DNA of 64,000 nt, taken from contig NZ_WOWO01000001.1 in assembly GCF_009831455.1 (NCBI RefSeq), positions 186,001-250,000 on the forward strand. The letters run 5' to 3'. Both the position numbers and the translations under genes were made by a program. Position 1 is the stretch's first letter, and every line of letters begins with the position of its first letter. The notes beneath the pieces were generated by a model. That model saw nothing but the letters and a program-made list of their open reading frames with translations, was not told where the DNA came from and did not search any database. Positions 16,254 through 25,436 of the stretch are shown piece after piece. The DNA comes from Salinirussus salinus (GTDB lineage: Archaea; Halobacteriota; Halobacteria; Halobacteriales; Haloarculaceae).

Positions 16254-16862
16254 CTATCGGGATGGCGGGCGCCTGGAGTAAAGTCGTTGCTACTGTCTCT
16301 CGCGGCACGCTCTCTGCATGGAGTACGGTCCGCGATTTGTGTGTAGCTGAATGAGTTCGCACTCGAGAAGACCGAGCAGCAAGAAAGCCCCCGGCGGCTG
16401 CGGTCCCGGGGCTCGCTGCGCTCCTCGCTTCGCTGCGGTGCTTACGTCGCCCGGGTTCCCCCAGCCGCCGGCCCCTTTCAGCCCCACCCGCGTGGAATGC
16501 CGGGCCAGCATTGGGCGCGCGCTGTCGCGGCTCCGGCCGCGACGACTGCCGTGCGAGGGATGAGCGACCGAGCGGAGCGAGGGAGCGAATCGGCTGGGGA
16601 GGTGTGTGGCAAGCGTTGCGCGAACGGAGTGAGCGCAACGGAGACGCGAGCGGCAACGCCGCGAGCGCGGGTGGGGCTGAAAGGGGCGAGCCGGTGGACG
16701 AGCGAGACGACGCAAGCACTACAGCGAACGCAGTGAGCGAAGCGCGCAGCGAGTCGTAGCCGTCCACCGGCTCGGGGCTTTCTTGCTGTTCCGAACGCAG
16801 TTCCAACTCTCACGGACACCACCCACCCCGAAGCTTATCCAGACCCGCCGCGACCAAACACC
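16254..16862. other. Gene-free 609-base gap dominated by composite palindrome
   Basis: No real gene seen; frames here are rich in Arg/Ser/Ala repeats. The region holds the composite inverted element at 16377-16788 (separate entry). Flanking it are a 5' segment for the MFS gene and, at 16789-16862, the promoter of the cyclase gene; GAAGCTTATCC at 16829-16839 is TATA-like. Confidence 0.6.
16377..16788. repeat. 412-bp symmetric composite palindromic element
   Basis: The outer ends are a perfect 15-bp inverted repeat (CAGCAAGAAAGCCCC at 16377-16391, complement at 16774-16788). Inside, each end holds its own perfect 10-bp hairpin stem: 16391-16400/16462-16471 and 16691-16700/16761-16770. The two stems have different sequences. 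A perfect 22-bp inverted repeat (16471-16492 and 16666-16687) closes the centre. The whole thing looks like two roughly 120-bp structured units facing each other around a 173-bp core. The core has GAACGGAGTGAGCGCAAC-type short palindromes common in haloarchaea. No transposase. Confidence 0.8.
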
Positions 16863-17531
16863 ATGGCCTGGTACGACCTCACACAGCCGTTCCACGCCGG
16901 GATGCCCGGCTCGAGTTCCCTGCCCGAACCCGAGGTAGAGACACTCTCGACCGTCGAGGAGGACGGCAGCCACGTCCAGCGCTACGCCGCCCCGACCCAC
17001 ATCGGGACCCACGTCGACGCCCCCCTCCACTTCGTCGCCGACGGCGACACTATCGACGACCTCCCGCTGGACCGCTTCGCCGGCCCGGCCGTTGTCCTCG
17101 ACCTGGACCGCGAGGAACCCGGCGAAGTCCCCCTCGAAGACATCGAGGCCGCGGCCGAGGCCGCCGGCGGCATCGAACCGGGCGATATCGTCCTCGTCCG
17201 CACGGGCTGGGGCGCGCACTTCGACGACGAGGAGACCTACCAGCGCTACCCCTGGCTCGCCCCCGACGCCGCGGAGTGGCTGCTCGACCGCGGGATACGG
17301 ATGCTCGCGGTCGACACCATCAGCCCCGACCGCGCCCGGGCGATGCGCCCCGAGGACTGGGACGACTACCCCCACCACCGGGCGCTCCTGCCGGAGGGCG
17401 TCCTGATCGCCGAGCACCTCTACCTCGAGGAGGTCGTCGACGCCGGCCGGGACCTGGAGGTGATGGGGTTCCCGCTGAAGCTCCAGGGTGGAGACGGCGC
17501 CCCCGCGCGCTTTGTGGCCCGCGAGCGGTAG
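16863..17531 (+). CDS. Cyclase / kynurenine formamidase-like hydrolase
   Basis: 222 residues. The family metal-binding motif HxGTHxDxPxHF is intact as HIGTHVDAPLHF near residues 46-57, with a later acidic/His cluster (DYPHHRALL, AEHLYLEEV). It opens with the family hallmark WYDLTQPFHAGMP. Members are metal-dependent amide hydrolases, including kynurenine formamidase of tryptophan breakdown; no other kynurenine gene is nearby, so the substrate is open. It converges with the next gene. Confidence 0.88.
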   Translation: MAWYDLTQPFHAGMPGSSSLPEPEVETLSTVEEDGSHVQRYAAPTHIGTHVDAPLHFVADGDTIDDLPLDRFAGPAVVLDLDREEPGEVPLEDIEAAAEAAGGIEPGDIVLVRTGWGAHFDDEETYQRYPWLAPDAAEWLLDRGIRMLAVDTISPDRARAMRPEDWDDYPHHRALLPEGVLIAEHLYLEEVVDAGRDLEVMGFPLKLQGGDGAPARFVARER

Positions 17532-17569
17532 ACTAACCGAAAGAAGGAGTCCTCGACCGCCGCACAGGC

Positions 17570-17827
17570 TCAGACCCCCGAGAGCTGGACCCCGCGGGCG
17601 ACGGCGTAGACCAGTACGACGCCGGCGCCGACGGCGAGTATCAGCTGTGACAGCAGGGTGGACAGCACACCCGCCAGCCCGCCGACGAACAGCGCGACCA
17701 GGAAGACCAGCAGCGCCAGCCCGCCGAACAGCACGACGAGTGCGAGCACGGGGAGTGACTCCCGGAGGATCTGTCGGAGGTCCAGTTCGCCCGAGACGGG
17801 GTCGATGAACGGGGCAGTGTCTCGCAT
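17570..17827 (-). CDS. Small two-helix membrane protein, function unknown
   Basis: 85 residues from the ATG at 17827; the longer frame adds only MTGRHVPT. It has a short polar head (MRDTAPFIDPVSGELDLRQILRE), then two hydrophobic helices at about 25-47 and 53-80 separated by a glycine-rich turn (FVGGLAGVL). Such proteins are common in haloarchaea without assigned role. The upstream region holds the perfect 15-base palindrome GTCCCTGACAGGGAC at 17871-17885, a possible operator. Confidence 0.65.
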   Translation of the reverse strand: MRDTAPFIDPVSGELDLRQILRESLPVLALVVLFGGLALLVFLVALFVGGLAGVLSTLLSQLILAVGAGVVLVYAVARGVQLSGV

Positions 17828-17870
17828 CGTCGGAACGTGTCGGCCCGTCAACCTGAATCTTCCCTCGCGC

Positions 17871-17885
17871 GTCCCTGACAGGGAC
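17871..17885. promoter_or_regulatory. 15-base palindrome upstream of small membrane protein gene
   Basis: GTCCCTG-A-CAGGGAC is a perfect inverted repeat 44 bases upstream of the ATG at 17827. The position is compatible with an operator, but no cognate regulator can be named. Confidence 0.35.
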
Positions 17886-18039
17886 AGCGACGCCCGCAGG
17901 CTGGCCGTGCTCGTGGCTCGCGAGGGGTCGGTGTGAGCAGCAGGATTTCTGCCGGGACGTGAGCAAGGAAAGAGTACTCCGAGACCGGACCGGCGAACAT
18001 CGAATGCAGACTTATGTGAGCAAACGGAGTAGAGGTTGT

Positions 18040-19437
18040 ATGTCGAGTGCGTTTCACCGGAAGCTGGTGGAAGAATCCACCGATATCGCGACGGTGATCG
18101 ACTCAGACGGCACCATCACGTACGCGAGCACGTCAGTTACGGAGACGCTCGGATACGAACCGGAGGAGCTGGTCGGCGAGGTCGGCTACGAGTACCAGCA
18201 TCCGGACGACCGGGAGGTCGTTGCCGACGCGATCGAGGCGGTCCAGACCGAGTCCGAGGGCGTTCAGGTAGTCGAGACGCGGTTTCGCCGGGCCGATGGC
18301 TCCTGGTGCTGGATCGAGGCGACGCTGCAGGACCGGAGAGACGACGAGGACATCGGGGGGATCCTGGTCAACAGCCGCGACATCTCCGAGCGAAAGCGCC
18401 GGGACGAACAGTACCGCGTGCTCGCAGAGGAGTACGAGACGCTCCTCGAGACGGTCGAGGACGGCATCTTCTTTCTTCGTGTGGAGTCGGACGGGTCGGA
18501 GTCCGTGTTCCGGTTCGAACGGGTCAACCAGGCCTACGAGGAACAGACCGGGATCACGACCGAGGAGATCAGCGGACAGACGCCGACCGACGTGTTCGGC
18601 GACGAACTCGGAGCGGAGCTCGAGGCGAACTACCGGCGGTGTGTCGCGGCCCGCGAGCCAGTGACCTACCAGGAGGAACTCCCTGTCGAAACGGGGGCGC
18701 GGTTCTGGCAGACGAGCCTCGCGCCGGTCGTCACGAACGGCGAGGTGAGCCGGATCATCGGCATCGCGCGAAACGTCACCGAACGTACCAGGCGGGAACG
18801 GCAGCTCCAGAGCCAGAAGGAACAGCTCGAGGAGTTCGCAGGGGTGGTGTCCCACGACCTGCGAAACCCGCTCAACGTCGCACAGGCGCGGGCGGAACTG
18901 CTCGGCGAGGACTGCGAGAGCGAGCACCTCCCTCCTATCGTGCAGGCACTGGACCGGATGGAAGAGCTCATCTCGGACACGCTCACACTCGCCAGACAGG
19001 GGCAGGTCGTCGCGGACATGGAGCCGGTCAGTGCGACCGAGCTGGTCGAGGGTTCCTGGGAGGCCGTGTCGACGGGCGAGGCCACCGTCCAGATCGAGGA
19101 CGAGGTCACGATACACGGCGACCGGAGTCGACTCCAGCACGTGTTCGAGAATCTCTTTACGAACGCGGTCGAACACGGCGGGCCGACGGTGACCGTCCGG
19201 GTCGGACAGTTCGCCGAGGACGGTATTTACGTCGAGGACACCGGTCCGGGGATCCCCGAAGAGCGGGGAGCGGTCGTGTTCGAGCCCGGGCACTCCTCGG
19301 CGAGTGGCGGGACCGGGTTCGGGTTGACGATCGTCAAACGGATCGCCGAGGCACACGGCTGGGAAGTCGAGGTTGGCCGCGGGCGGGACGGGGGCGCCCG
19401 CTTCGAATTCACCGGACTCACGCTCGGCCAGCAGTGA
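18040..19437 (+). CDS. PAS-domain sensor histidine kinase
   Basis: 465 residues from ATG 18040. Residues 1-120 are a PAS domain with PAC (VNSRDISERKRR), and about 130-255 a second PAS (ARNVTERTRRER). The HisKA helix follows with phospho-acceptor His272 in VSHDLRNPLN. The HATPase has the N-box LQHVFENLFTNAVEHGG, G1 DTGPGIPEE and G2 GGTGFGLTIVKRIAEAHG. There is no transmembrane segment, so it senses a cytoplasmic signal. The ACTTATG at 18010-18016 lies 27 bases before ATG 18040, which favours that start over GTG 17959. No response regulator is adjacent; the HalX pair at 3 kb are possible partners only by inference. Confidence 0.92.
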   Translation: MSSAFHRKLVEESTDIATVIDSDGTITYASTSVTETLGYEPEELVGEVGYEYQHPDDREVVADAIEAVQTESEGVQVVETRFRRADGSWCWIEATLQDRRDDEDIGGILVNSRDISERKRRDEQYRVLAEEYETLLETVEDGIFFLRVESDGSESVFRFERVNQAYEEQTGITTEEISGQTPTDVFGDELGAELEANYRRCVAAREPVTYQEELPVETGARFWQTSLAPVVTNGEVSRIIGIARNVTERTRRERQLQSQKEQLEEFAGVVSHDLRNPLNVAQARAELLGEDCESEHLPPIVQALDRMEELISDTLTLARQGQVVADMEPVSATELVEGSWEAVSTGEATVQIEDEVTIHGDRSRLQHVFENLFTNAVEHGGPTVTVRVGQFAEDGIYVEDTGPGIPEERGAVVFEPGHSSASGGTGFGLTIVKRIAEAHGWEVEVGRGRDGGARFEFTGLTLGQQ

Positions 19438-19480
19438 CCACGGGCCTGCCCCCGGCACGGCCAGTGGCTCCCGGCGCCCG

Positions 19481-20449
19481 CTACTCGTGGCCCGCCACCG
19501 GCAGCGGCTCGTACGGTTCCTCGAGGTACTCTTGGTCCGAGTCCGACAGCGAGAGTTCGGTCGCCTCGACGGCCTCCTCCAAGTGCTCGATGCTCGTGAC
19601 CCCGACGATGGGCGCGTCGACGGTCTCCTGCTCCAAGAGCCAGGCCAGCGCGACCTGGGCCATCGTCACGCCCATCTCCTCTGCCAACTCCTGGAGGCGC
19701 TCGTTGATCTCCTCGCCGCCGCCCTGGAGGTAGGGCATCATCTCCAGATACTGGTCGGTCTCGCCACGCGTGGTCGCCTCGACCTCCTCGTGGGGGCGGG
19801 CGGCGACCCCGCGGGCAAGCGGGCTCCACGGGATGACGCCCACGCCTTCCTGTTCACAGAGCGGCAACATCTCGCGTTCCTCCTCGCGGTAGAGGACGTT
19901 GTAGTGGTTCTGCATCGTCGCGAACCGCTCGAGGCCGAGTCGGTCGCTCGCGTGCAGCGCCTCGGCGAACTGGTAGGCCCACATCGAGGAGGTGCCGATG
20001 TACCGGACCTTCTCCCGGCGGACGGCGTCGTCGAGCGCTCCCAGCGTCTCCTCGATTGGCGTGTCGTAGTCCCAGCGGTGGGTCTGGTAGAGGTCGACGG
20101 TTTCCATCCCCAGCCGCTCCAGGGAGTCGTCCAGCTCCTGCTCGATGGCCTTCCGGGAGAGCCCGGAGGCGTTGGGGTGGTCGGCCATCTCCCCGAAGAC
20201 CTTGGTGGCGACGACCTGCTCGTCGCGGTCGTACTCCGCGAGTGCGTCGCCGAGGATCGCCTCGCTCTCGCCCGTCGAGTAGACGTTGGCGGTGTCGAAG
20301 AAGTTCACCCCGAGCTCGATGGCGCGGTCGATCAGCTCCTGGCTCTGTTCGGGGTCGAGCATCCACTCCCGGCCGGTCCCGAAGCTCATGCAGCCGAGAC
20401 AGACCTGGCTGACGGTCATCCCTGTGTCGCCGAGTGTCGTGTACTCCAT
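19481..20449 (-). CDS. Aldo/keto reductase
   Basis: 322 residues forming a TIM barrel. The catalytic tetrad can be seen: Asp in FFDTANVYS, Tyr in NVYSTGES, Lys in VATKVFG and His in LYQTHRWD. The NADPH site appears as GTSSMWAYQ and later IVGVTSIEHLEEAVEA. It starts MEYTTLGDTGMTVSQVCLG, typical of the family. The substrate is unknown. The frame stays open upstream of the ATG at 20449, but that part falls in the repeat-rich gap. Confidence 0.92.
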   Translation of the reverse strand: MEYTTLGDTGMTVSQVCLGCMSFGTGREWMLDPEQSQELIDRAIELGVNFFDTANVYSTGESEAILGDALAEYDRDEQVVATKVFGEMADHPNASGLSRKAIEQELDDSLERLGMETVDLYQTHRWDYDTPIEETLGALDDAVRREKVRYIGTSSMWAYQFAEALHASDRLGLERFATMQNHYNVLYREEEREMLPLCEQEGVGVIPWSPLARGVAARPHEEVEATTRGETDQYLEMMPYLQGGGEEINERLQELAEEMGVTMAQVALAWLLEQETVDAPIVGVTSIEHLEEAVEATELSLSDSDQEYLEEPYEPLPVAGHE

Positions 20450-20896
20450 GGGCCGAGAGGGAGCGCCGGCCACAAAACTCCCGGGGGCGCGGCGACGGTC
20501 GTGTTTGTTTCTGTAGTCGTGCTGGCAGGGATCCCGGGACCAGCAGGCAAGCCCCGAAATGTTCGACTCGGGAGACTCGCTGCGCTCCTCGTCCACCGGA
20601 AGACTCGCTTCGCTCGCCTTCCGAGCCTTCCCTCGTTGCACTCGGGAAGACCTCGCACGGTGCTGTCGCGTGGGCGGGAACGAGTTCCCGCTCGCTCCCG
20701 TTCGCTTCACTCACGGGAACGGCACGAGGCCGCGACAGCGCGCGCCACATGCTAATTTCACATGGGCGGGACTGAACCGCCATCCCGCCAAACGAAACAC
20801 CACCGCAGCGACCGGTTCCTGCCGGCCGTCCGCGGCCGCTCCCCCCGACCGGCCCGACTCCGTCACCCCTATGTCCGGTGCCGGGAAACGGGGGGT
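20450..20896. other. Gene-free 447-base gap with nested hairpins
   Basis: No convincing gene; open frames are Ser/Arg-rich shadows. It contains several short GC-rich palindromes and a long inverted repeat: GCTGTCGCG at 20662-20670 pairs with CGCGACAGC at 20731-20739, with inner hairpins such as CGGGAACGAGTTCCCG. The last 150 bases before ArgS look unstructured, and CTATGT near 20870 could be a weak TATA element for argS. Confidence 0.5.
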
Positions 20897-22678
20897 ATGC
20901 TCCGCGCGCTCCGTTCGGAGGTCGAGACGGCCATCGAGGAGACGCTGGCCGACCTGGGCTTCCCGACCGACGACCTCGGCATCGAGCGGCCGCCGGCCGA
21001 CGTCGACGCCGTCCTCGCGACGAGCGTCGCCTACCGGCTGGCCGGCGAGGCCGGCGCCCCCCCGCCGGAGGTCGCCGCCGACATCGCCGCCGCGCTCCGC
21101 GAGCGCGACCTGGCCTACGCCGGCGCCATCGAGGCCGAGGGGGCCTACGTCAACGTCCTCCCCGGCGAGCGCTACTACGCCGACACGCTCGAGGCCGCCC
21201 AGGCAGAGGACTATGGCCGGCTGCCCGACCGCGGGGTCGACCTTGTGCTCGAACACACCTCCGCGAACCCGACCGGGCCCGTGCACGTCGGCCGGGCGCG
21301 CAACCCCATCATCGGCGACGCGCTCCGGCGGCTGCTCGATTTCGCGGGCTACGATGTCGAGACTCACTACTACGTCAACGACGCCGGCCGGCAAATCGCC
21401 GTGTTCACCTGGGCCTACGGGACCTTCGAGGAGGGCGACCTGCCGGAGCCGGAACGCGACTCGCCGGAGTACGAGATGGTCCGGTACTACCGGAAGGGCA
21501 ACGAGTACCTCGAGGAGGCAGACCCCGCGGACGTCGAGGAGGCCGAAGCCGAGATCCAGGCCATCCTCCAGGGACTAGAGGCCGGCGACGAGGGAACCTA
21601 CGAGCGCGTCGCCGAGGTCGTCGACACCGTCCTCGCGGGGATGCGCGGGACGCTCGACCGCCTGCCCGCCCCCTTCGACGAATTCGTCCGCGAGACCCGG
21701 TTCATGCGCGACGGCTCGACCGACGACGTGGTCGCCCGACTGAAGGACACCGACTACGCCGTGAAGGAGGAGGGCGCCTGGCAACTGGAGTTCGAGGACA
21801 TCGGGAAGAACCTCGTCTTCCTGCGCGGGGACGGCACCTCGCTGTACACGACCCGCGATATCGCCCACCACGAGTGGAAACTGGAACACTTCGACGAGGC
21901 CGTCACCGTGCTGGGCGAGGACCACAAACTCCAGGCCAGGCAGCTCGAGGCCACGCTGGACCTGCTTGGCCACGACACCGACCGGATCCGGACGGTCCAC
22001 TACTCATGGGTGAACCTCCCCGAGGGCGGGATGAGCACCCGCGAGGGGACGGGGATCGACCTCGACGACCTGCTCGACGAGGCCGAAGAGCGCGCCCGCG
22101 CCGAGGTCGAAGACCGGATCGACGACCGGGTCCGCAACGACGAGCTCACGGAGGCGGACGTCGACCGGATCGCCCGCCAAGTCGGGATCGGCGCCGTCCG
22201 CTACGACATCGTCGCCAAACAGCCCACGAAGGGGATCACCTTCGAGTGGGAACGGGCGCTGGATTTCGAAGCCCAGAGCGCTCCCTACGTCCAGTACGTC
22301 CACGCGCGGGCCTGCGGGATCCTCGCGGAGGCCGAGGCTGCGGGATTCCCGGCAGCGAACGGGGCGGGAGCCGCCACGGGCACCGACGAGCCGGCCGACC
22401 CCGACCTCCTCGCGGAGCCGACCGAGCGCGCCCTCTTGGAGACCATCGCCCGATTCCCCGCGGTCGTCGAGGAGAGCGCCGCGGACCTCGAACCCCACGC
22501 GGTCGCGACCTACACCCGCGACCTCGCGGAGGCGTTCAACGCCTTCTACCGGGAGTGTCCGGTGCTCGACGCCGACCCAGACCTCCGGAACGCGCGGCTG
22601 GCGCTGGTGCGGGCTGCCCGGACCGCGACGGCCAACGCCCTGTTCGTGCTCGGCGTCGAAGCCCCCGAGTCGATGTAG
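20897..22678 (+). CDS. argS: Arginyl-tRNA synthetase
   Basis: 593 residues, class I synthetase charging tRNA-Arg. The N-terminal additional domain (1-95) precedes the catalytic core. The HIGH-type signature is seen in [13 protein letters not shown], and the KMSKS-like loop as [11 protein letters not shown] helical anticodon-binding domain ends the protein ([15 protein letters not shown] and the last [11 protein letters not shown]). The ATG at 20897 gives the family N-terminus; the upstream extension is Arg/Pro-rich. It ends 3 bases from the convergent MinD-like gene. Confidence 0.97.
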   Translation: MLRALRSEVETAIEETLADLGFPTDDLGIERPPADVDAVLATSVAYRLAGEAGAPPPEVAADIAAALRERDLAYAGAIEAEGAYVNVLPGERYYADTLEAAQAEDYGRLPDRGVDLVLEHTSANPTGPVHVGRARNPIIGDALRRLLDFAGYDVETHYYVNDAGRQIAVFTWAYGTFEEGDLPEPERDSPEYEMVRYYRKGNEYLEEADPADVEEAEAEIQAILQGLEAGDEGTYERVAEVVDTVLAGMRGTLDRLPAPFDEFVRETRFMRDGSTDDVVARLKDTDYAVKEEGAWQLEFEDIGKNLVFLRGDGTSLYTTRDIAHHEWKLEHFDEAVTVLGEDHKLQARQLEATLDLLGHDTDRIRTVHYSWVNLPEGGMSTREGTGIDLDDLLDEAEERARAEVEDRIDDRVRNDELTEADVDRIARQVGIGAVRYDIVAKQPTKGITFEWERALDFEAQSAPYVQYVHARACGILAEAEAAGFPAANGAGAATGTDEPADPDLLAEPTERALLETIARFPAVVEESAADLEPHAVATYTRDLAEAFNAFYRECPVLDADPDLRNARLALVRAARTATANALFVLGVEAPESM

Positions 22679-22681
22679 GAG

Positions 22682-23512
22682 TCAGCCGAACAGCCCGCCG
22701 AAGCGACCGCCGGAGTCCCCGTCGTCCTCTTCGTCTTCGCCGTCTGCCGCCCCGCTGTCGGCGTCAGCGTCCTCGAACCAGGAGTCGTCGAGGGCCGCGT
22801 CGACATCTGCCGGGTCGCCTCCCTCGAAGAAGACCCCGGCGAGTCGCTCGGTGAGCGCCCGGTACGCCGCGGAGACGGGGCTGTCCGGGTCCTCCGAGAC
22901 TACCGGTTCCGCCCCGGCCGCGGGCTGGTCGGGGACCGCACCCAGAACCGGGACGCCCAGCCGCGACTCGATGTCGGCCAGGTCGGTGTCGGCGGCGGCC
23001 CGGAGGACGACGGCCCCGACGACCTCGCCGTCGAGGCGGTCGACGAGGTCGGCGGTCTTGACCGCGTCGGCGAGAGCCACCTCCTCGGGCGTCGTTACCA
23101 GCACGACGCCGTCGGCGAGGCCCAGCGGGACCGCCATCTCGTGACTCACCCCCGAACCCGTGTCGACGACGACGACGTCGTACGACTCCCGGAGCTGGTC
23201 GAGCACCGCTCTGAGTCCGGCAGGGTCGGCGTCGGCGAAGGCGTCGAGGCTCTGCTCGCCCGGGAGGGCGGTCAGCCCCCCGCCGGCGTCGGTCAGCGTC
23301 TCCTCGACAGTTGCCTCGCCCGCGAGCACCCGGTGGATGCCGCTGTCGTACTCGACGCCGAGCATCTCGCCGAGGTTGGCCATCCCCAGGTCGGCGTCCA
23401 CGACGACGGCGTCGTGTCCGCGCGCCTCGAGTGCGGCCGCGACGTTGACTGCCGTGGTCGTCTTCCCGACGCCGCCTTTGCCTCCCGCGACCGTGCAGAC
23501 GTACCCCGCCAT
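22682..23512 (-). CDS. MinD/ParA-family P-loop ATPase
   Basis: 276 residues. Deviant Walker A KGGVGKTTTA at 12-21, switch I VVDADLGMANL, Walker B VVVDTGSGV. The C-terminal 40 residues are acidic and disordered and end in a short Gly/Phe motif (GGRFGGLFG) instead of the amphipathic membrane helix of bacterial MinD. Haloarchaea carry several MinD paralogues that position surface machines rather than the division ring; this one is not next to such genes. A TATA-like TTATATAA at 23542-23549 gives a leader of a few bases. Confidence 0.88.
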   Translation of the reverse strand: MAGYVCTVAGGKGGVGKTTTAVNVAAALEARGHDAVVVDADLGMANLGEMLGVEYDSGIHRVLAGEATVEETLTDAGGGLTALPGEQSLDAFADADPAGLRAVLDQLRESYDVVVVDTGSGVSHEMAVPLGLADGVVLVTTPEEVALADAVKTADLVDRLDGEVVGAVVLRAAADTDLADIESRLGVPVLGAVPDQPAAGAEPVVSEDPDSPVSAAYRALTERLAGVFFEGGDPADVDAALDDSWFEDADADSGAADGEDEEDDGDSGGRFGGLFG

Positions 23513-23540
23513 CGTCCTGTGGTGTCACCAAGCGAGGGCG

Positions 23541-23549
23541 GTTATATAA
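23541..23549 (-). promoter_or_regulatory. TATA box of minD-like gene
   Basis: GTTATATAA (plus strand) is the clearest AT-rich box in the 158-base divergent region between the MinD-like gene and prf1. It is centred about 33 bases before the MinD-like start. Confidence 0.55.
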
Positions 23550-23671
23550 AGGCGCCGTCCGACTGGCGGGGGTCGGCCCCGGCAGGGGGGCCACAGCGCC
23601 ACGAGCGTGTGGACCTGCCCCGGCCGGACGTGTCCAACAGGTACTTACAGCACTCGGACCAACTGACAGTA

Positions 23672-24910
23672 ATGAGCGAGTCGACGGCCGAGCGGAGTGA
23701 CAAACAAAAATACGAGTACCGGAAGGTCATCGAGGAGCTGGATGACTACCGGGGCTCGGGCACGCAGCTCGTCACCATCTACGTGCCCCCGGACAAGCAG
23801 ATAAGCGACGTGGTCGCCCACGTCACCCAGGAGCACTCCGAGGCGTCGAACATCAAGTCCAAGGACACCCGCACGAACGTTCAGGACGCACTCAAGAGCA
23901 TCAAGGACCGCCTGAAGTACTACCAGAACCCCCCGGAGAACGGGATGGTTCTCTTTTCGGGGGCGGTCGACACCGGCGGCGGTCGGACGGACATGGTCAC
24001 CAAGGTGCTGGAGGACCCCCCCGAGCCGATCCAGTCGTTCCGGTATCACTGTGACTCGGAGTTTCTGACCGAGCCGCTGGCGGAGATGCTCGGCGACAAG
24101 GGCCTGTTCGGGCTCATCGTCCTCGACCGCCGGGAGGCAAACGTCGGCTGGCTCCGCGGAAAGCGCGTCGAGCCCGTCAAGTCGACGACGTCGCTGGTGC
24201 CGGGCAAACAGAAGAAAGGGGGGCAGTCACAGGCCCGCTTCGAGCGGCTCCGGCTGGAGGCCATCGACAACCACTACCAGGAGGTCGCGGAGATGGCCAA
24301 CGAACTGTTCGTCCCCAAGCGCCACGAGATCGACGGCATCCTCGTCGGCGGCCCTTCCCCCACCAAAGACGAGTTCCTCAGCGAGGGGTATCTCCACCAC
24401 GAGATCCAGGACAACGTCATCGGGAAGTTCGACGTCGCCTACACCGACGAGTCCGGGCTCTACGACCTCGTCGACGCCGCCGGCGAGGTGCTCGCCGAGC
24501 GGGAAGTGCTCCAGGACAAGCAGTTCATGGAGCGGTTCTTCAAGGAACTGCACGACGGCGACCTCGCGACCTACGGCTTCGGCCCGACCCGCGAGAACCT
24601 CATGATGGGCGCGGTCGAGACTCTGCTCATCAGCGAGGACCTGCGCAAGGAGGTACTCACCCACGAGTGCCCCAACGGGCACACCGAACACGAACTGGTC
24701 GACCCCGGGAAGGGCGGGGACCACGAGTGCTCGCGGTGTGGCGAGCCCACCGAGACCGAACGCGAGGACGCCATCGACCACCTGATGGAGCTGGCCGAGC
24801 AGCGCGGGACGGAGACGCAGTTCATCTCCACCGACTTCGAGAAGGGCGAGCAACTGCTCGCGGCCTTCGGCGGAGTCGCCGGGCTGTTGCGATATTCGAC
24901 GGGCGTCTAA
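23672..24910 (+). CDS. prf1: Peptide chain release factor aRF1
   Basis: 412 residues, full aRF1/eRF1 length. It decodes all three stop codons and triggers peptide release. The stop-recognition motifs NIKS (60-63) and YHCDSEF (125-131, the YxCxxxF element) lie in domain 1. The catalytic GGQ is at 183-185 in KKGGQSQARF. Domain 3 has four cysteines in ECPNGHTEHE and ECSRCGEP, a likely zinc site. A TACTTACA box around 23645 lies 27 bases before the ATG, fitting a leaderless mRNA. Confidence 0.97.
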   Translation: MSESTAERSDKQKYEYRKVIEELDDYRGSGTQLVTIYVPPDKQISDVVAHVTQEHSEASNIKSKDTRTNVQDALKSIKDRLKYYQNPPENGMVLFSGAVDTGGGRTDMVTKVLEDPPEPIQSFRYHCDSEFLTEPLAEMLGDKGLFGLIVLDRREANVGWLRGKRVEPVKSTTSLVPGKQKKGGQSQARFERLRLEAIDNHYQEVAEMANELFVPKRHEIDGILVGGPSPTKDEFLSEGYLHHEIQDNVIGKFDVAYTDESGLYDLVDAAGEVLAEREVLQDKQFMERFFKELHDGDLATYGFGPTRENLMMGAVETLLISEDLRKEVLTHECPNGHTEHELVDPGKGGDHECSRCGEPTETEREDAIDHLMELAEQRGTETQFISTDFEKGEQLLAAFGGVAGLLRYSTGV

Positions 24911-24937
24911 CGTCGCTGCCGGCCGCCTGTGGTGAGC

Positions 24938-25357
24938 TCAGAGTAACTGTTCGAGCTGTTTCCGTCGGCCCGCCAGGTCGACCTCCGTCTCGATCTCCTC
25001 GTCTGCGGCGAGTCGGTCCAACACGAGCAGCGGGTCCGTCCCCGCGCGCTCGACCGCGCCGAGCAGGTCGGCGATCTCCGCGCGGTACAGCGCGAGATTC
25101 TCCAGGAGCCCGACCAGCAGCGCGAGCGGCACGGCCGCCGCCGGGTCGGCCGGGAAGGCGTCGCTCACGCGCTGGAAATCCGGGGAGTCCGCGGGCGGGT
25201 CCGCGACCGGGTGGAGGGCGAGACAGCGCGTACACAGCGCGACGCCTGTCCCCGCACCGTCTCCGCCGCTCTCGCCGCGACCCCCGCCGGGCAGGGCGTC
25301 GGCGTACTCGCCGGCCTCGAAGGCAACCGTCGGGCTCCCGCAGTCCGGGCAGTCCAT
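24938..25357 (-). CDS. Zinc-ribbon haloarchaeal protein (DUF6276-like)
   Basis: 139 residues. The N-terminus has two CxxC pairs (CPDCG at 3-7 and CTRC at 42-45), predicting one zinc site. The rest is helical: VPLALLVGLLENLALYR, GAVERAGTDPLLVLDRLAADEE. It resembles a haloarchaeal family I recall as DUF6276, which is often found next to atpD; the family name is from memory. It lies 79 bases downstream of atpD on the same strand, at the end of the ATP synthase/rhodopsin array. Function unknown. Confidence 0.75.
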   Translation of the reverse strand: MDCPDCGSPTVAFEAGEYADALPGGGRGESGGDGAGTGVALCTRCLALHPVADPPADSPDFQRVSDAFPADPAAAVPLALLVGLLENLALYRAEIADLLGAVERAGTDPLLVLDRLAADEEIETEVDLAGRRKQLEQLL

Positions 25358-25436
25358 GGTCGCCGTCAGGACGGGGAGACAAAAACAGGTGTCGACAGGA
25401 AGGACAGGCGAGGGGTGCGGTCGGGCGTGAGAGCGG

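Noticed and set aside
16290-16822. Several overlapping small frames with SERSE/RSEAR patterns
   Set aside because: They arise from the palindromic repeat GCGAACGGAGTGAGCG and its relatives, which keep several frames open. No ribosome start or promoter fits.
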